The translations under genes and the position numbers were made by a program. From Mycoplasmataceae bacterium (GTDB lineage: Bacteria; Bacillota_I; Bacilli_A; Mycoplasmatales; Mycoplasmoidaceae): 7,821 nt of DNA. The notes beneath the pieces were generated by a model. The model saw only the letters and a list, made by a program, of their open reading frames with translations, ran no database searches and had not been told where the DNA came from. The DNA is taken from contig JAHHTJ010000019.1 in NCBI GenBank assembly GCA_020024715.1, positions 1 through 7,821 on the forward strand. Direction: 5' to 3'. Shown here in pieces: positions 1-7,821 of this stretch (within the stretch, counting starts at the first letter, position 1; each line of letters begins with the position of its first letter).

Positions 1-58
1 ATATAAAGTAAACAAATTAAAATTCATTGCTAAATATTAAAAAATATTCTAAATAAAA

Positions 59-2260
59 TTATCTTACTTTTTCTTTATCGTTTTGTGTCATTGTATCATC
101 ATCCATAAAGTATTCATCTAAATCATTAATAGTATAATATTGTAAATTATTATTATTGTTTTGTTTGTTAGCTAATAAAACATCTTTATCAAATGCTTTT
201 TCATATTGCTGGACAATGTTGAAATAATATGTGTTTCAATCCGTAAAACTATAATCATTCTTTGTTTCTTTAATCTTAATGACACCATGATTTTTAATTT
301 CTGGTAATTGATAATAATAAAGTGTATTAACATATGCTGGTTTAGTTCTTAATTTTAAAATTACCATCATATCTTTTGGATTATTTAGTAAAGCATCACT
401 TGACATTAATTCCATTTTTTCAATTGTTGTTGATTCAGATGAAGAATTCATTGAAGAAGATTCATGAGAAGAATTAGAAAATGACTTTTTATAAGCTGTA
501 TAATAACCAAGTCTTGCAGAATAGTATTCATTTGTTTTTAAATCAGTACTTGCAATATAAGTGTGTAATTTACAATTATCAATAATAACATTTCCACCTT
601 GTTGAGTGTATTTTTTGTATATTTGATCCATTGCTTGAATAATTAACATAAAACAAATATTTCTACTTCTTATTGCTGTAATAGTTGTTTCAAATTTTGG
701 TAAAGTTGGTAAATTACCAAATTCATCTAAATAAAATTGAATTTGTCTCTCGCATGAATTATTTTCATTATTATTAGCTTCTTCAATGTTTGCTTTTATT
801 ACTTGATCAATTAATAAAGTTGCAAACATATATGATGTTTCTTTTTCATCAGGAACAATGATATATAAAGCAGTTGGTTTTTTATAATTATTATTTACAT
901 TATTTTTTCCAATATCTTGTAATAATAAATCATTTCTACAAGAAACATTTTTAATCGTTTCTAATGTATATTGCCCTAAACCTGTTGCAATACAACTAAA
1001 AATAGATTGAGCTGTAGTTTCATTTGCATCTAAGGTAGGTTTACCATATATAAATGATTTTCTATTTTTGTATTTATTTGATAAATTATTACCATCAATC
1101 ATAATATTGTTGTTTTTTTCGATGAAACTAAAATATTGTTTTATTCCATTAAAATCACTACAACATTGGGCAATAGATGGTAAATTAATTTTTTCAATCT
1201 CTAATTTAAAATCTGTTGGATTAATTTCTTCAATACCATTAAATTTTTGAAAATAATTATCTCAAAGCAATTCAACACTCATAAAATATAAAGCTATAAA
1301 ACCATTTCTAGAAGCATCACTTCAAAAAGGTTCTGAAGTTGTAGGATATAAGGTTGTAGCAATGTCTTTTATTGTTTCTTCACAACTAGAAATTAATTTA
1401 TCATATTCAATTTTTAGTTGTGATATTGTTTTAATATCATCACTTTTATTTTTTAATGTTATTATTTTTTTTGAAAAAAACATTGCTTTTATGTAATTAG
1501 AAGTTGGTATATATAACGGGTTTCAAGAATCAGAATTAAAAGTATCTCTTAAATTAAATAATTTAATATCATATCCATTTTCTTCCAATGTAAAAGAAGT
1601 ATTAGCATATATTTCTCCTTTTACATCTAAAATAACAAAAGAAGGTTTTTCTTTTGCATTTAATAATTGTGAATTATTAATTAAACTAGGTAAAACTATT
1701 TTTTGTGTTTTTCCTGATTCTGTCATACCAATCACTAAATTATGATGAACACTTTCTTTAGTGCTTGAAACATAAAAAAGTGTTTTTTCATTATTTACTG
1801 ATTTAGATTTAATAACTCAACCCATCTCATTAATAGGATATTCTAACTCTAAATCCTTAAGTTTTTTTTCAATTTTATTAATAATAGATTTAGAAGATGA
1901 TTTTTTTGATTTTGATAATTCAATTTCATTAATTAATCAATCACTAGTGCCATAAATTTCATCATTAGCTCTTTTTATGCTAGCAATTTTATTAGCGTTA
2001 CTACCACGTTTATTAGAAGATAATACAAAAAGTAGAATAAATATTCAATTTAATAAATTTAAAATAAATCATATTCCTGCTAAAAATCTAGGATGTAATA
2101 ATGCATCTTTAAAATTATTAGGTTCATGGGTGTAAATTAAACTAATTAAACAAAAAGAAAGTGGAATAGTTAAAACAATTACTAATAAAACCCATAAACC
2201 ATACATTATTATTTTCAATAATATTGGGTGAGTTTCTTTAAAATCATTTCACTTATTCAT
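59..2260 (-). CDS. traG: VirD4/TraG-type type IV coupling protein (conjugal transfer ATPase)
   Basis: This 733-aa membrane ATPase is the coupling protein that brings DNA substrate to the conjugation channel. It needs TGA read as Trp (nine TGA, one TGG). Two hydrophobic segments sit at about residues 13-40 and 60-80, matching the N-terminal anchor of VirD4 proteins. A Walker A motif GMTESGKT lies at about 178-185, followed by FVILDVKGEIYANT, typical of the TraG family. Walker B is LDEFGNLP at about 511-518, then the conserved region with IQAMDQIYKKY. The span at about 245-390 would be the all-alpha domain. A Ser-rich stretch lies at about 594-612 and an Asn-rich, acidic C-terminal tail follows. 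The ATG at 2260 is preceded by AAAAGGAG at good spacing, and its upstream neighbour ends two bases before it, suggesting translational coupling. The family call is secure; the transported substrate is inferred. The gene is complete. Confidence 0.95.
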
Positions 2261-2262
2261 TT

Positions 2263-2556
2263 TTAAGATACTCCTTTTTGATTTCAATCTATCGTAGTAG
2301 CAATAACTATTATCAAAATGATGATAATTATCAAAATTATTCAAAATATGCACCTAGCAATTAAATATTTAATATATAAATTATGTGTTTTAATTTTGTC
2401 TTCTATTTTTGAACTTTTTTTGTTAATTATTTCATCATTTTTTAATTGCTTCTTTAGTTTATGAGCACATATTCAACTAATTGCAAAAATTATAAAAAAT
2501 ACTGCTATAACAATACTAAGAACACTTTGTTCATGATTAACATGTGGTATTTGCAT
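2263..2556 (-). CDS. Small double-spanning membrane protein coupled to traG, unknown function
   Basis: This 97-aa protein is not recognised. It begins MQIPHVNHEQ, has a hydrophobic helix at about residues 11-31, a charged Lys/Glu-rich middle at about 33-64, and a second very Ile-rich helix at about 66-88. A short tail ends in WNQKGVS. Three in-frame TGA codons must be read as Trp. The ATG at 2556 has GAAGGT seven bases upstream, and the TAA stop is two bases before the traG ATG. The two helices and charged middle suggest a hairpin inserted in the membrane; which side the middle faces cannot be told. Its placement between VirB4 and VirD4, and its coupling to traG, suggest an accessory subunit of the secretion system or a partner of the coupling protein. 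That role is inference from position only. Codon structure and the ribosome binding site make the gene itself likely. Confidence 0.82.
2271..2278 (-). promoter_or_regulatory. Ribosome binding site of traG inside the upstream gene
   Basis: AAAAGGAG on the minus strand lies about ten bases before the traG ATG. It forms part of the last codons (Gln-Lys-Gly-Val) of the 97-aa gene, so ribosomes finishing that gene are placed at the traG start. Confidence 0.8.
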
Positions 2557-2562
2557 AAATTT

Positions 2563-2568
2563 ACCTTC
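2563..2568 (-). promoter_or_regulatory. Ribosome binding site of the 97-aa membrane protein gene
   Basis: GAAGGT on the minus strand lies seven bases before the ATG at 2556. It fixes that codon as the start; there is no other ATG with such a site close by. Confidence 0.65.
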
Positions 2569-2604
2569 ATAACATTAAATGTAAATAAAAAGTAGTTAAT
2601 TATT

Positions 2605-2626
2605 ATCATACAATAAGATTATTATA
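2605..2626 (-). promoter_or_regulatory. Candidate internal promoter (-10-like hexamers) before the 97-aa gene and traG
   Basis: The 112-nt gap between the VirB4 stop and the 97-aa gene is the only sizeable internal gap in the gene cluster. On the minus strand it contains a perfect TATAAT (2621-2626) and, closer to the gene, TGTATGAT, an extended -10-like match with its hexamer at 2605-2610. No convincing -35 is seen, which is common in Mollicutes. Either box would give a leader of roughly 40-60 nt. In DNA this A+T-rich such matches also arise by chance, so support is weak. Confidence 0.3.
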
Positions 2627-2668
2627 AATTTGATGATTATTTTTTAAATATTAATGAAATTTTAAAGT

Positions 2669-5026
2669 TTATTCATTATTATTTATTTCTTGTTGTTCAT
2701 CAATTAATTTATTTATTCCCTTACCAACTTTATTTCGTTCAAAGTTTGTTAATTTAACATTTATCATTTGTCTTAAATTATTTGATATTGATAACACAAA
2801 ATTTCCTACCGTTCCTTCTTTCATTCAATCAAGTTCAGGAGCAGTCAAAGGAACACCAGAATTTTCATAAATTTTAATTAAATGTTGTATATCTTCTGGT
2901 TTAAATGTCCCCAAAAAGTTATATTGCATATTTCCAATAATTCCTTTTGTTAATCTTTCTAAATCAGAATTACCAATCAAATTAGAAGGATTTTGTGTTG
3001 ATAAAATCAAAGCTCCATTTCTTTTTCTAATTCTTTTTGCTGTTTCTGAAATAAAATTTAACATAAATGTATCTTTTTCATTTATAAAAAGGTGAAATTC
3101 ATCTAATACTAGCATTACTTTTCTAGGATCTTTTTTATTAAAATAAGCATTTTTATTAATAGCTAATACAACATAAGAAACGATTAAGGAAATGGTAGCA
3201 CTTACTCTTGATTTGTCAACATTAGCTAATAAATCTTTAACATCAAAATCAATTATGTTATTAGTACCAAATTGTAATTTTGAAATACCATTAAAAAGAT
3301 TTTGTAATATTCCATTATTAGAAAATGTTTCTTGAATGACAGATACAAATTCGTAATACTCTTTATCTTTTTGTAAATATAATTCATCTTCCTTCAAATA
3401 ATTTATCAAATCTTCCATAATTGGAAAATCTTGTCCAGTTAATTTACTTAAACTTTTTTCATATAAACCAAAACGCTTATAAAGTTCTTTTATTTTTACT
3501 TCTACTAATTTAAATTTACTTATTCTTTCTAATGGCAAATTTAACTCTTGAAAAAAAGCTTTTAAAAAAGATAAATGGTTTGATATGACAATTTTATTTC
3601 TTGCATAACCATCTGAATTTTCATTTGTTCATTCCTCATCTGAATCATAATTCATAATTTCTAAAGGGTTAATTTTATTTTTAGATCCATCTGTAGCATT
3701 TATTACTAAACCATTTCAATTTTTAGTTAATTCAATATATTCAGATTCTGGATCAAAAACAAAACAAATGCCACCGGTTGCTAAATGATATGAAATAATT
3801 TTTTTAATTAAAGTAGTTTTTCCACTTCCACTAGAACCCATGATCATAGTATTGGAATTAATACGTTGTTTGCTTCTTTCAAACAAATCAAGTGTACAAG
3901 GATGCTCATCACGATTATTACCTAAATATAATCCCTTCTTATCTATTAAACAAGTATCTTGAAAGGGAAAACTTGAAGCGAATGATAATGATGGTAATTG
4001 TAGATTTACATCATTAATTTTTGTTAGATTATTAGGAAATAACAATGGAAAATAATCTTTTTGAGCAAAAGAACAATTGTTTAATGTGATATTAATTTTT
4101 TTACATCCAGCTATTAAATCTCTCAAATTATCTTTTAAATCACTTTTATTAACACCATATGTTAATATTAACATTACATAATTCTTGATATCTTCTATAT
4201 TTTTTGCAACATCATCTTTAATATCATCAAGAATAGAATATTCGTTAGCAACACTAACCTTATCGACTAATTCAGTTTTTGAACCATGCATTTCCATATG
4301 TTTTAATTCCATATTTGTTAGTGCTTTTTGTAATAGTTCTTTTTGTTTTTGACGTTCTATTGATGAGATATGCACAACAATTGTGTTATTAAGCGAAGAT
4401 AATGAATATAACCAAAATCAATTAGGTACTCCCTTACCACCACCATAAACTTGACTTATTGAATAAAAATAACTTGAATCAACATTATCTTTTTTAAAAA
4501 ATCAACTTTTAAAAGTAATATTTTTATAATCATTATTATAGTCAATTTTATCTTTTAGTTCATTTGATAAAGGATTCAATATTTTGTTGATTATTTTTAT
4601 CATTTCAGTTTGAGATAATTGAGTAACCTTAAATAAACTTGAAAATATTCGAATAATTTCTCTTTTTTCCTCGTTTAATTCTTTTTCGTTATCAGCATAA
4701 TAAAACAAAAATCATTCTTCTTGAACAAAAAACTTATCTTTACTTAAATTTTCAAATTGTTGCTTATATTTTTCTAATTCTAAAAACATCATACTTTTAT
4801 TTTTATAATTAGATAATTTAATTACATCTTCTCTTCGGTTTAAAAATTTAATGTTATCACTAAAATCAATTACTGAATTAGATTTTACTAAAGTAATATT
4901 GTAATCAAGATTTAAAAAAATTTTTTGTAATCTATTAATTCTATCTAATTTTTCTTCTTCTTCTAAAGATATTAAATTAATTCCGTGAATTTTAATTGCA
5001 CCTACTAATTGCTTATTTAAATTCAT
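2669..5026 (-). CDS. traE: VirB4/TraE-type conjugal transfer ATPase
   Basis: This 785-aa protein is the VirB4 (TraE/TrsE/TrbE) family ATPase, the universal energy-providing subunit of type IV secretion systems, expected at the cytoplasmic face of the channel. The reading frame is unbroken from 5026 to 2669 when six TGA codons are read as Trp. The N-terminal domain, about residues 1-370, carries no strong membrane helix. Walker A is GSSGSGKTT at about 397-405, followed by FVFDPESEYIEL. Walker B is VMLVLDEFHLF at about 637-647. The following LILSTQNPSNL at about 674-684 matches the Gln-containing motif of VirB4 and related ATPases. Length is in the usual range of about 600-850 aa. The ATG at 5026 has AAAGGAC five bases upstream and lies one base after the stop of the VirB3-like gene. 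VirB3 next to VirB4 is the common order in these systems. It corresponds to the conjugal transfer ATPase of mycoplasma ICEs; the element type is not shown here. Confidence 0.95.
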
Positions 5027-5027
5027 A

Positions 5028-5561
5028 TTAGTCCTTTATAAACCAATTTTTTGTTTTCTTAAATGATGATATTTGCTCATCAACCTTTAAATTTAATTGT
5101 TTTTTTATATTTGTTTTAATGGTTTTGCTAGTAATTATTAAATAATATACTTCAATATCAGGATTATCAACAATAGCTTGTTCATTATATTTATTATTTT
5201 CTTTTGTGTGTTTATTTTTTTTATTTGGTTCAAAACGAGAAAAATTATATTTTCAAACAATATTCTTGTACTTCTTTTTAGTAACAACATAAGGTAAAAC
5301 AAATTTGAAAAAAAACAATCAATAACGATAATTAGTACCTTTTTTATTAATTAAACCCAGGGTTAGAAAAATTCCTAAAACAACAAATAATATTATTCTA
5401 ACAACTCATGGAAGAATTGTTATTTCTAAAAAAATTGCACCTGATAATATTCACACTAACAAAAAATAAATGCAATCTCATAAAGTAAAATTTTTTCAAA
5501 TAACCAAAGGTACATTTAAAGAACTTTCAGGAATTTTATTATATTTTTCTTGTATATCCAT
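5028..5561 (-). CDS. VirB3/PrgI-like membrane protein of the conjugation channel
   Basis: This 177-aa protein has a short hydrophilic N-terminus with a proline (SLNVPLVIWKNFTLWD), two closely spaced membrane helices at about residues 28-49 and 50-71, then an aromatic, positively charged stretch (NYRYWLFFFKFVLPYVV, about 77-93). A basic cytoplasmic-type C-terminal part of about 85 residues follows. Six of its seven Trp codons are TGA, so under the standard code nothing would be seen here. Topology, size and position immediately before VirB4 match VirB3 and the Gram-positive PrgI/TcpE-like proteins, which sit in the membrane and bind VirB4. No decisive motif is visible, so this is a call by architecture and context. 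The ATG at 5561 overlaps the stop of the VirB6-like gene by one base and has a near-perfect ribosome binding site. It could also be an ICE-specific membrane protein without common ancestry to VirB3. Confidence 0.72.
5031..5037 (-). promoter_or_regulatory. Ribosome binding site of the VirB4 gene inside the upstream gene
   Basis: AAAGGAC on the minus strand is part of the last codons (Lys-Asp) of the VirB3-like gene. It precedes the VirB4 ATG by about five bases and supports coupled translation of the pair. Confidence 0.75.
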
Positions 5562-7126
5562 TAATCATCACCTCCTATTTTTGATTTTTTATCGTTATTA
5601 TTAGTTGGTTTTTTTGAATTACTAATTGAATCTTTGATTGTATTATTTATATTATCTAATTTATCTGCTAATGTTTCTTTCTTATTTGTAATTCTTGCAT
5701 CACTTGTAGAAACTTTTCCCTTTTGTTTTAATTCATTATCAAATTTTAGTGTTTTTTCACGTAAATCATTTGGTCTAAATATATCTCTTATTCTAGGTTT
5801 ATCACTATTTGGTAAATCTTTCTTAAATTTATTGTATTCTCTTCTTTCATTTTTTGCTTCTTGTTTATTTAATGATTTTCTACCTAAACGTTCTGGTAAT
5901 GTTCTTAATGAACTTATACCATTACTAATCCTATTAGGAAGACCGATAAGACCACCAATTCTTTTTGATCCATCTGAAGCAAGATCACTAGAATCAGAAG
6001 AATTCTTATTTTTCTTTCCAAATAACATACTTCCAAATCCACCAACAGCACCCAAAGTTTTTTTACCTATAGCACTTGCTCCTAAACCTAATCCAACAAT
6101 TGATTTAATTTGTCCAACAGAACTCATTAAACCCATCGCTTCTCCAAAAAATTGAGATGTAATAGTTTCTAAAGTAAATAAAGATCAACATGTACCAGCA
6201 ATTATTGCAATTAGAACACATGATTTTATTAATGTAGTACCAATATTATTTGGTGATAAACCAGGAAAATCAGAATTAGAAATGTATTCAGTTGAAATCT
6301 TTATGACATAAAGAAAAATTTCAAAACCTAGCATTGTCGCGACAATTAAACATGCTTTATTAATGACTAAATTTCTTCAAATAAATAATTTTTTTCCATC
6401 ATCATAAACACAAAAAGCAGCAACTATAGGACTTATCAAAAATAAAAAGAACAATTCAATTACTTTTACAACAATTACTCAAGATAATAAAAACAAACCA
6501 ATTAAAGTAATTAGAACTCCTAATATTTCTACTAACAAATTATAATTTAATATTTGTTCTCCGCTAGGAGGACCTGGATTTCCATGCGGATTAATTGGAA
6601 TTTTACTTGTATTTCCAATATTATATAATACATCAAATAAATTATTATTATTAATACCAGCAGAGTCAGCCACATCAAATATTTGTTTAATTACATAAAT
6701 AAGTCATGAAATTAAAAATGATAAAAAGAAAAATAACATTGGTACAAAAAATATTGTAAACAAAGTTAAACAAAACATCTTTAACATTTGAATATATGAC
6801 TGTTGTAAATTGTTTGCTTTATTTTTTAAATACTGTGTTCTTGTTAATTGAAAAACAGTTAACAATATAGACAATAATATTCCAAAAACAGTAAAAACAA
6901 TAAATGGTATAGGAATTGATTTTGAATCAAATTTCGGGACAATTATACTAGTATTTGGAAGATAGGTTACAGATGTATGAAAAAATAGTATATAATCAAA
7001 ACCCGTAGCTAAAAATTGCAAAACAATAGTCATAGTTTCTATTATTTGTAAAGGGCCAGCAATTAAAATTATTCATACAAAATCTTCTAAACCTGTTAAT
7101 ATTAAATCAACAAAACCTTGCAACAT
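5561..7126 (-). CDS. VirB6/TrbL-like polytopic membrane protein with long basic C-terminal tail
   Basis: This 521-aa protein has two halves. Residues 1-330 are very hydrophobic, with likely membrane segments at about 12-45, 72-93, 117-150, 198-240, 258-285 and 300-325. A Pro/Gly-rich loop (PINPHGNPGPPSG, about 177-189) separates the early and late groups. Residues 331-521 are hydrophilic: a Gly-rich stretch (VGLGLGASAIGKK, near 340-360) and then a Lys/Arg/Asn/Ser-rich tail ending KIGGDD. This is the layout of VirB6/TrbL proteins, the polytopic channel component. Mycoplasma ICEs carry a transmembrane protein of this kind between the pilin-like gene and the ATPase gene. Five TGA codons are Trp. 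The start is the ATG at 7126: an in-frame TAG lies four codons upstream, and only weak AAGACG precedes it, so translation may depend on the gene just upstream, which ends 21 bases away. The family is assigned by topology and order, not by motif. Confidence 0.82.
5569..5576 (-). promoter_or_regulatory. Strong ribosome binding site of the VirB3-like gene inside the VirB6-like gene
   Basis: AGGAGGTG on the minus strand, continuing as AGGAGGTGATGA, is the best Shine-Dalgarno match in the window. It encodes the Gly-Gly-Asp end of the VirB6-like protein and decides the ATG at 5561 as the start of the next gene, whose A and T are shared with the TAA stop (TAATG). Confidence 0.88.
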
Positions 7127-7147
7127 CGTCTTAAACTAACAATTAAT

Positions 7148-7552
7148 TTAATTACCTGATCCACCGCTAGCACTTACTGAAATATTACTAAAACTAAAAT
7201 TCTTTAAAGGTGTAAATTTCATTAATGCAGATGGTAAAACATTAAACAAAATACAAGCTAATATAAACAAAAATAAACCTATTACTCATCCAATAATTTT
7301 CTTTTTTGCTTCTTGTCTTGCAGATGCATCATCTGCTTTATGAAATTCCATAGCGTATTTGACTAAAAAAAATGTAGCAAAACAACTAAAAATAAAAGTT
7401 GCTACAATAAAACAAACAGCAATAACATTTCATATAGATTGAATAACACCACTTATATCACCATATATGGTGCTAGCACTGATAGCATTCAATGAACTTT
7501 CTTGTGCAAAAAAATTAACACATAGTTGATGTAAAACACTAAATTTATACAT
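7148..7552 (-). CDS. Pilin-like (VirB2/TrbC-type) conjugal transfer protein
   Basis: This 134-aa protein has two membrane helices, at about residues 41-64 and 87-108, joined by a charged loop (EFHKADDASARQEAKKK). It ends in a Ser/Gly-rich tail (SVSASGGSGN). Two helices with a short Lys/Arg/Asp-rich loop and a following GWVIGLFLF segment are characteristic of VirB2/TrbC and Gram-positive T4SS pilin-type proteins. Equivalent genes in mycoplasma ICEs are named pilin-like conjugal transfer proteins. The N-terminus (MYKFSVLHQLCVNFFAQESS) is only mildly hydrophobic and could be a weak signal sequence; cleavage is not evident. Two TGA codons (residues 41 and 89) are Trp. The ATG at 7552 follows AAGGAG at five bases. 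It is the first gene of the run, so it is probably nearest the main promoter. Whether it forms an actual pilus in a wall-less cell is unknown. Confidence 0.78.
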
Positions 7553-7557
7553 ACTTT

Positions 7558-7563
7558 CTCCTT
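7558..7563 (-). promoter_or_regulatory. Ribosome binding site of the pilin-like gene
   Basis: AAGGAG on the minus strand lies five bases before the ATG at 7552 and fixes the first start of the operon. Confidence 0.8.
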
Positions 7564-7591
7564 AAATTAGATTTTTGGGTTATGAAAGATT

Positions 7592-7660
7592 AATATAATT
7601 TCAAAAACTATTTTAACTATAATATAATTTTTTTATTTTTTTAAATTATTTTAAAAAATT
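7592..7660 (-). promoter_or_regulatory. Probable promoter region of the conjugation operon
   Basis: The stretch before the first gene is almost entirely A and T. On the minus strand it contains -10-like TATATT (7592-7597) and overlapping TATTAT (7619-7624) and TATAGT (7616-7621), the last with TTAAAA about 17 bases upstream. The gene order requires a promoter somewhere in 7564-7821. Which box is used cannot be decided by eye. Confidence 0.35.
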
Positions 7661-7729
7661 ACTTATAAAAATATAATTAACAAAAGAATTGTAAATGATA
7701 ATATATATGGTTAAGAAATAATTATTCCA

Positions 7730-7753
7730 CCTTAAAATAAAAAATTTTAAAGG
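7730..7753. repeat. Imperfect inverted repeat in the leader region
   Basis: CCTTAAAAT on the left and ATTTTAAAGG on the right form a nine-base arm pair with one bulged base, separated by a short A-tract. It lies about 180 bases before the pilin-like gene. It could be an operator or a weak hairpin. No T-tract follows on either strand in the way an intrinsic terminator would need. Chance occurrence is possible in such A+T-rich DNA. Confidence 0.4.
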
Positions 7754-7821
7754 CATATTATGAAAAAACAATGAATTAGTTAATTTTTTACAATAAAAAT
7801 TAAATAAGATAATGATTATAT

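Larger units (their letters stand above)
7553..7821. other. A+T-rich non-coding leader upstream of the operon
   Basis: No convincing gene is seen on either strand in these 269 bases. The stretch holds the ribosome binding site, promoter-like boxes and the inverted repeat listed separately. Short open frames exist (36 codons on minus at 7646-7756; seven codons on plus at 7763), but they have no supporting signals beyond a possible ribosome binding site for the plus one. No transfer origin or insertion-sequence end is recognisable. Confidence 0.6.

Noticed and set aside
1..27. Possible start of a further minus-strand gene (MNFNLFTLY) running off the left edge
   Set aside because: Only nine codons are visible, and no ribosome binding site precedes the ATG.
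32..49. Hairpin AAATATT/AATATTC just after traG as a terminator
   Set aside because: The stem is seven pairs, all A-U except one G-U, with no U-tract after it. It is not better than chance in this composition.
1068..1250. A 60-codon open frame on the plus strand inside traG
   Set aside because: It is antisense to the continuous, motif-bearing traG frame and has no independent support.
236..1740. traG and VirB4 as pseudogenes broken by several stops
   Set aside because: Every interruption is TGA in one constant frame, and the frame stays open across all motifs, so the genes are intact under code 4.
5634..6155. A 173-codon open frame on the plus strand opposite the VirB6-like gene
   Set aside because: It is antisense to the charged tail of the VirB6-like gene. 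Its Phe/Leu-rich content is what Lys/Asn-rich codons give when read backwards. It has no supporting ribosome binding site or family resemblance.
7646..7756. A 36-codon minus-strand ORF beginning MPLKFFILRW upstream of the pilin-like gene
   Set aside because: There is no ribosome binding site, and hydrophobic short frames are expected by chance in DNA this rich in A and T.
7763..7786. Plus-strand start with AAAGG upstream, encoding only MKKQWIS
   Set aside because: It stops after seven codons even with TGA read as Trp. It may be a chance match or the remnant of a gene, but nothing further can be supported.

Overview
The window comes from a wall-less bacterium of the class Mollicutes (Mycoplasma, Spiroplasma or Entomoplasma type). 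Two things show this. The DNA is extremely A+T-rich, and the six genes only become full length if TGA is read as tryptophan (genetic code 4). By manual count about 31 of 34 tryptophan codons are TGA, and all six stop codons are TAA. Under the standard code every gene except the stop itself would appear broken into pieces. The genus cannot be fixed from the sequence alone.

All six genes lie on the minus strand and are transcribed from right to left. In transcription order they are: a pilin-like VirB2-type protein (7148-7552, 134 aa); a large polytopic VirB6-type membrane protein with a long basic tail (5561-7126, 521 aa); a small VirB3/PrgI-like membrane protein (5028-5561, 177 aa); a VirB4/TraE-type ATPase (2669-5026, 785 aa); an unrecognised 97-aa double-spanning membrane protein (2263-2556); and a VirD4/TraG-type coupling ATPase (59-2260, 733 aa). 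This is the core of a conjugative type IV secretion system, of the kind carried by mycoplasma integrative conjugative elements (ICEs) and by Spiroplasma plasmids.

The genes are packed as an operon. VirB6-like and VirB3-like overlap by one base (TAATG), VirB3-like and VirB4 are one base apart, and the 97-aa gene and traG are two bases apart. In each case the downstream ribosome binding site lies inside the last codons of the upstream gene. The only sizeable internal gap is 112 nt (2557-2668), which holds -10-like sequences and may start a second transcript for the 97-aa gene and traG. To the right (7553-7821) lies a gene-free A+T-rich leader with an imperfect inverted repeat. To the left only 58 bases remain after the traG stop.

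Inferred joint role: VirB4 energises assembly, VirB2-, VirB3- and VirB6-like proteins form the membrane channel, and VirD4 delivers DNA substrate to it. No relaxase, integrase/transposase, replication gene or cell-wall hydrolase is present in the window, so whether the host element is an ICE or a plasmid is not decidable here.
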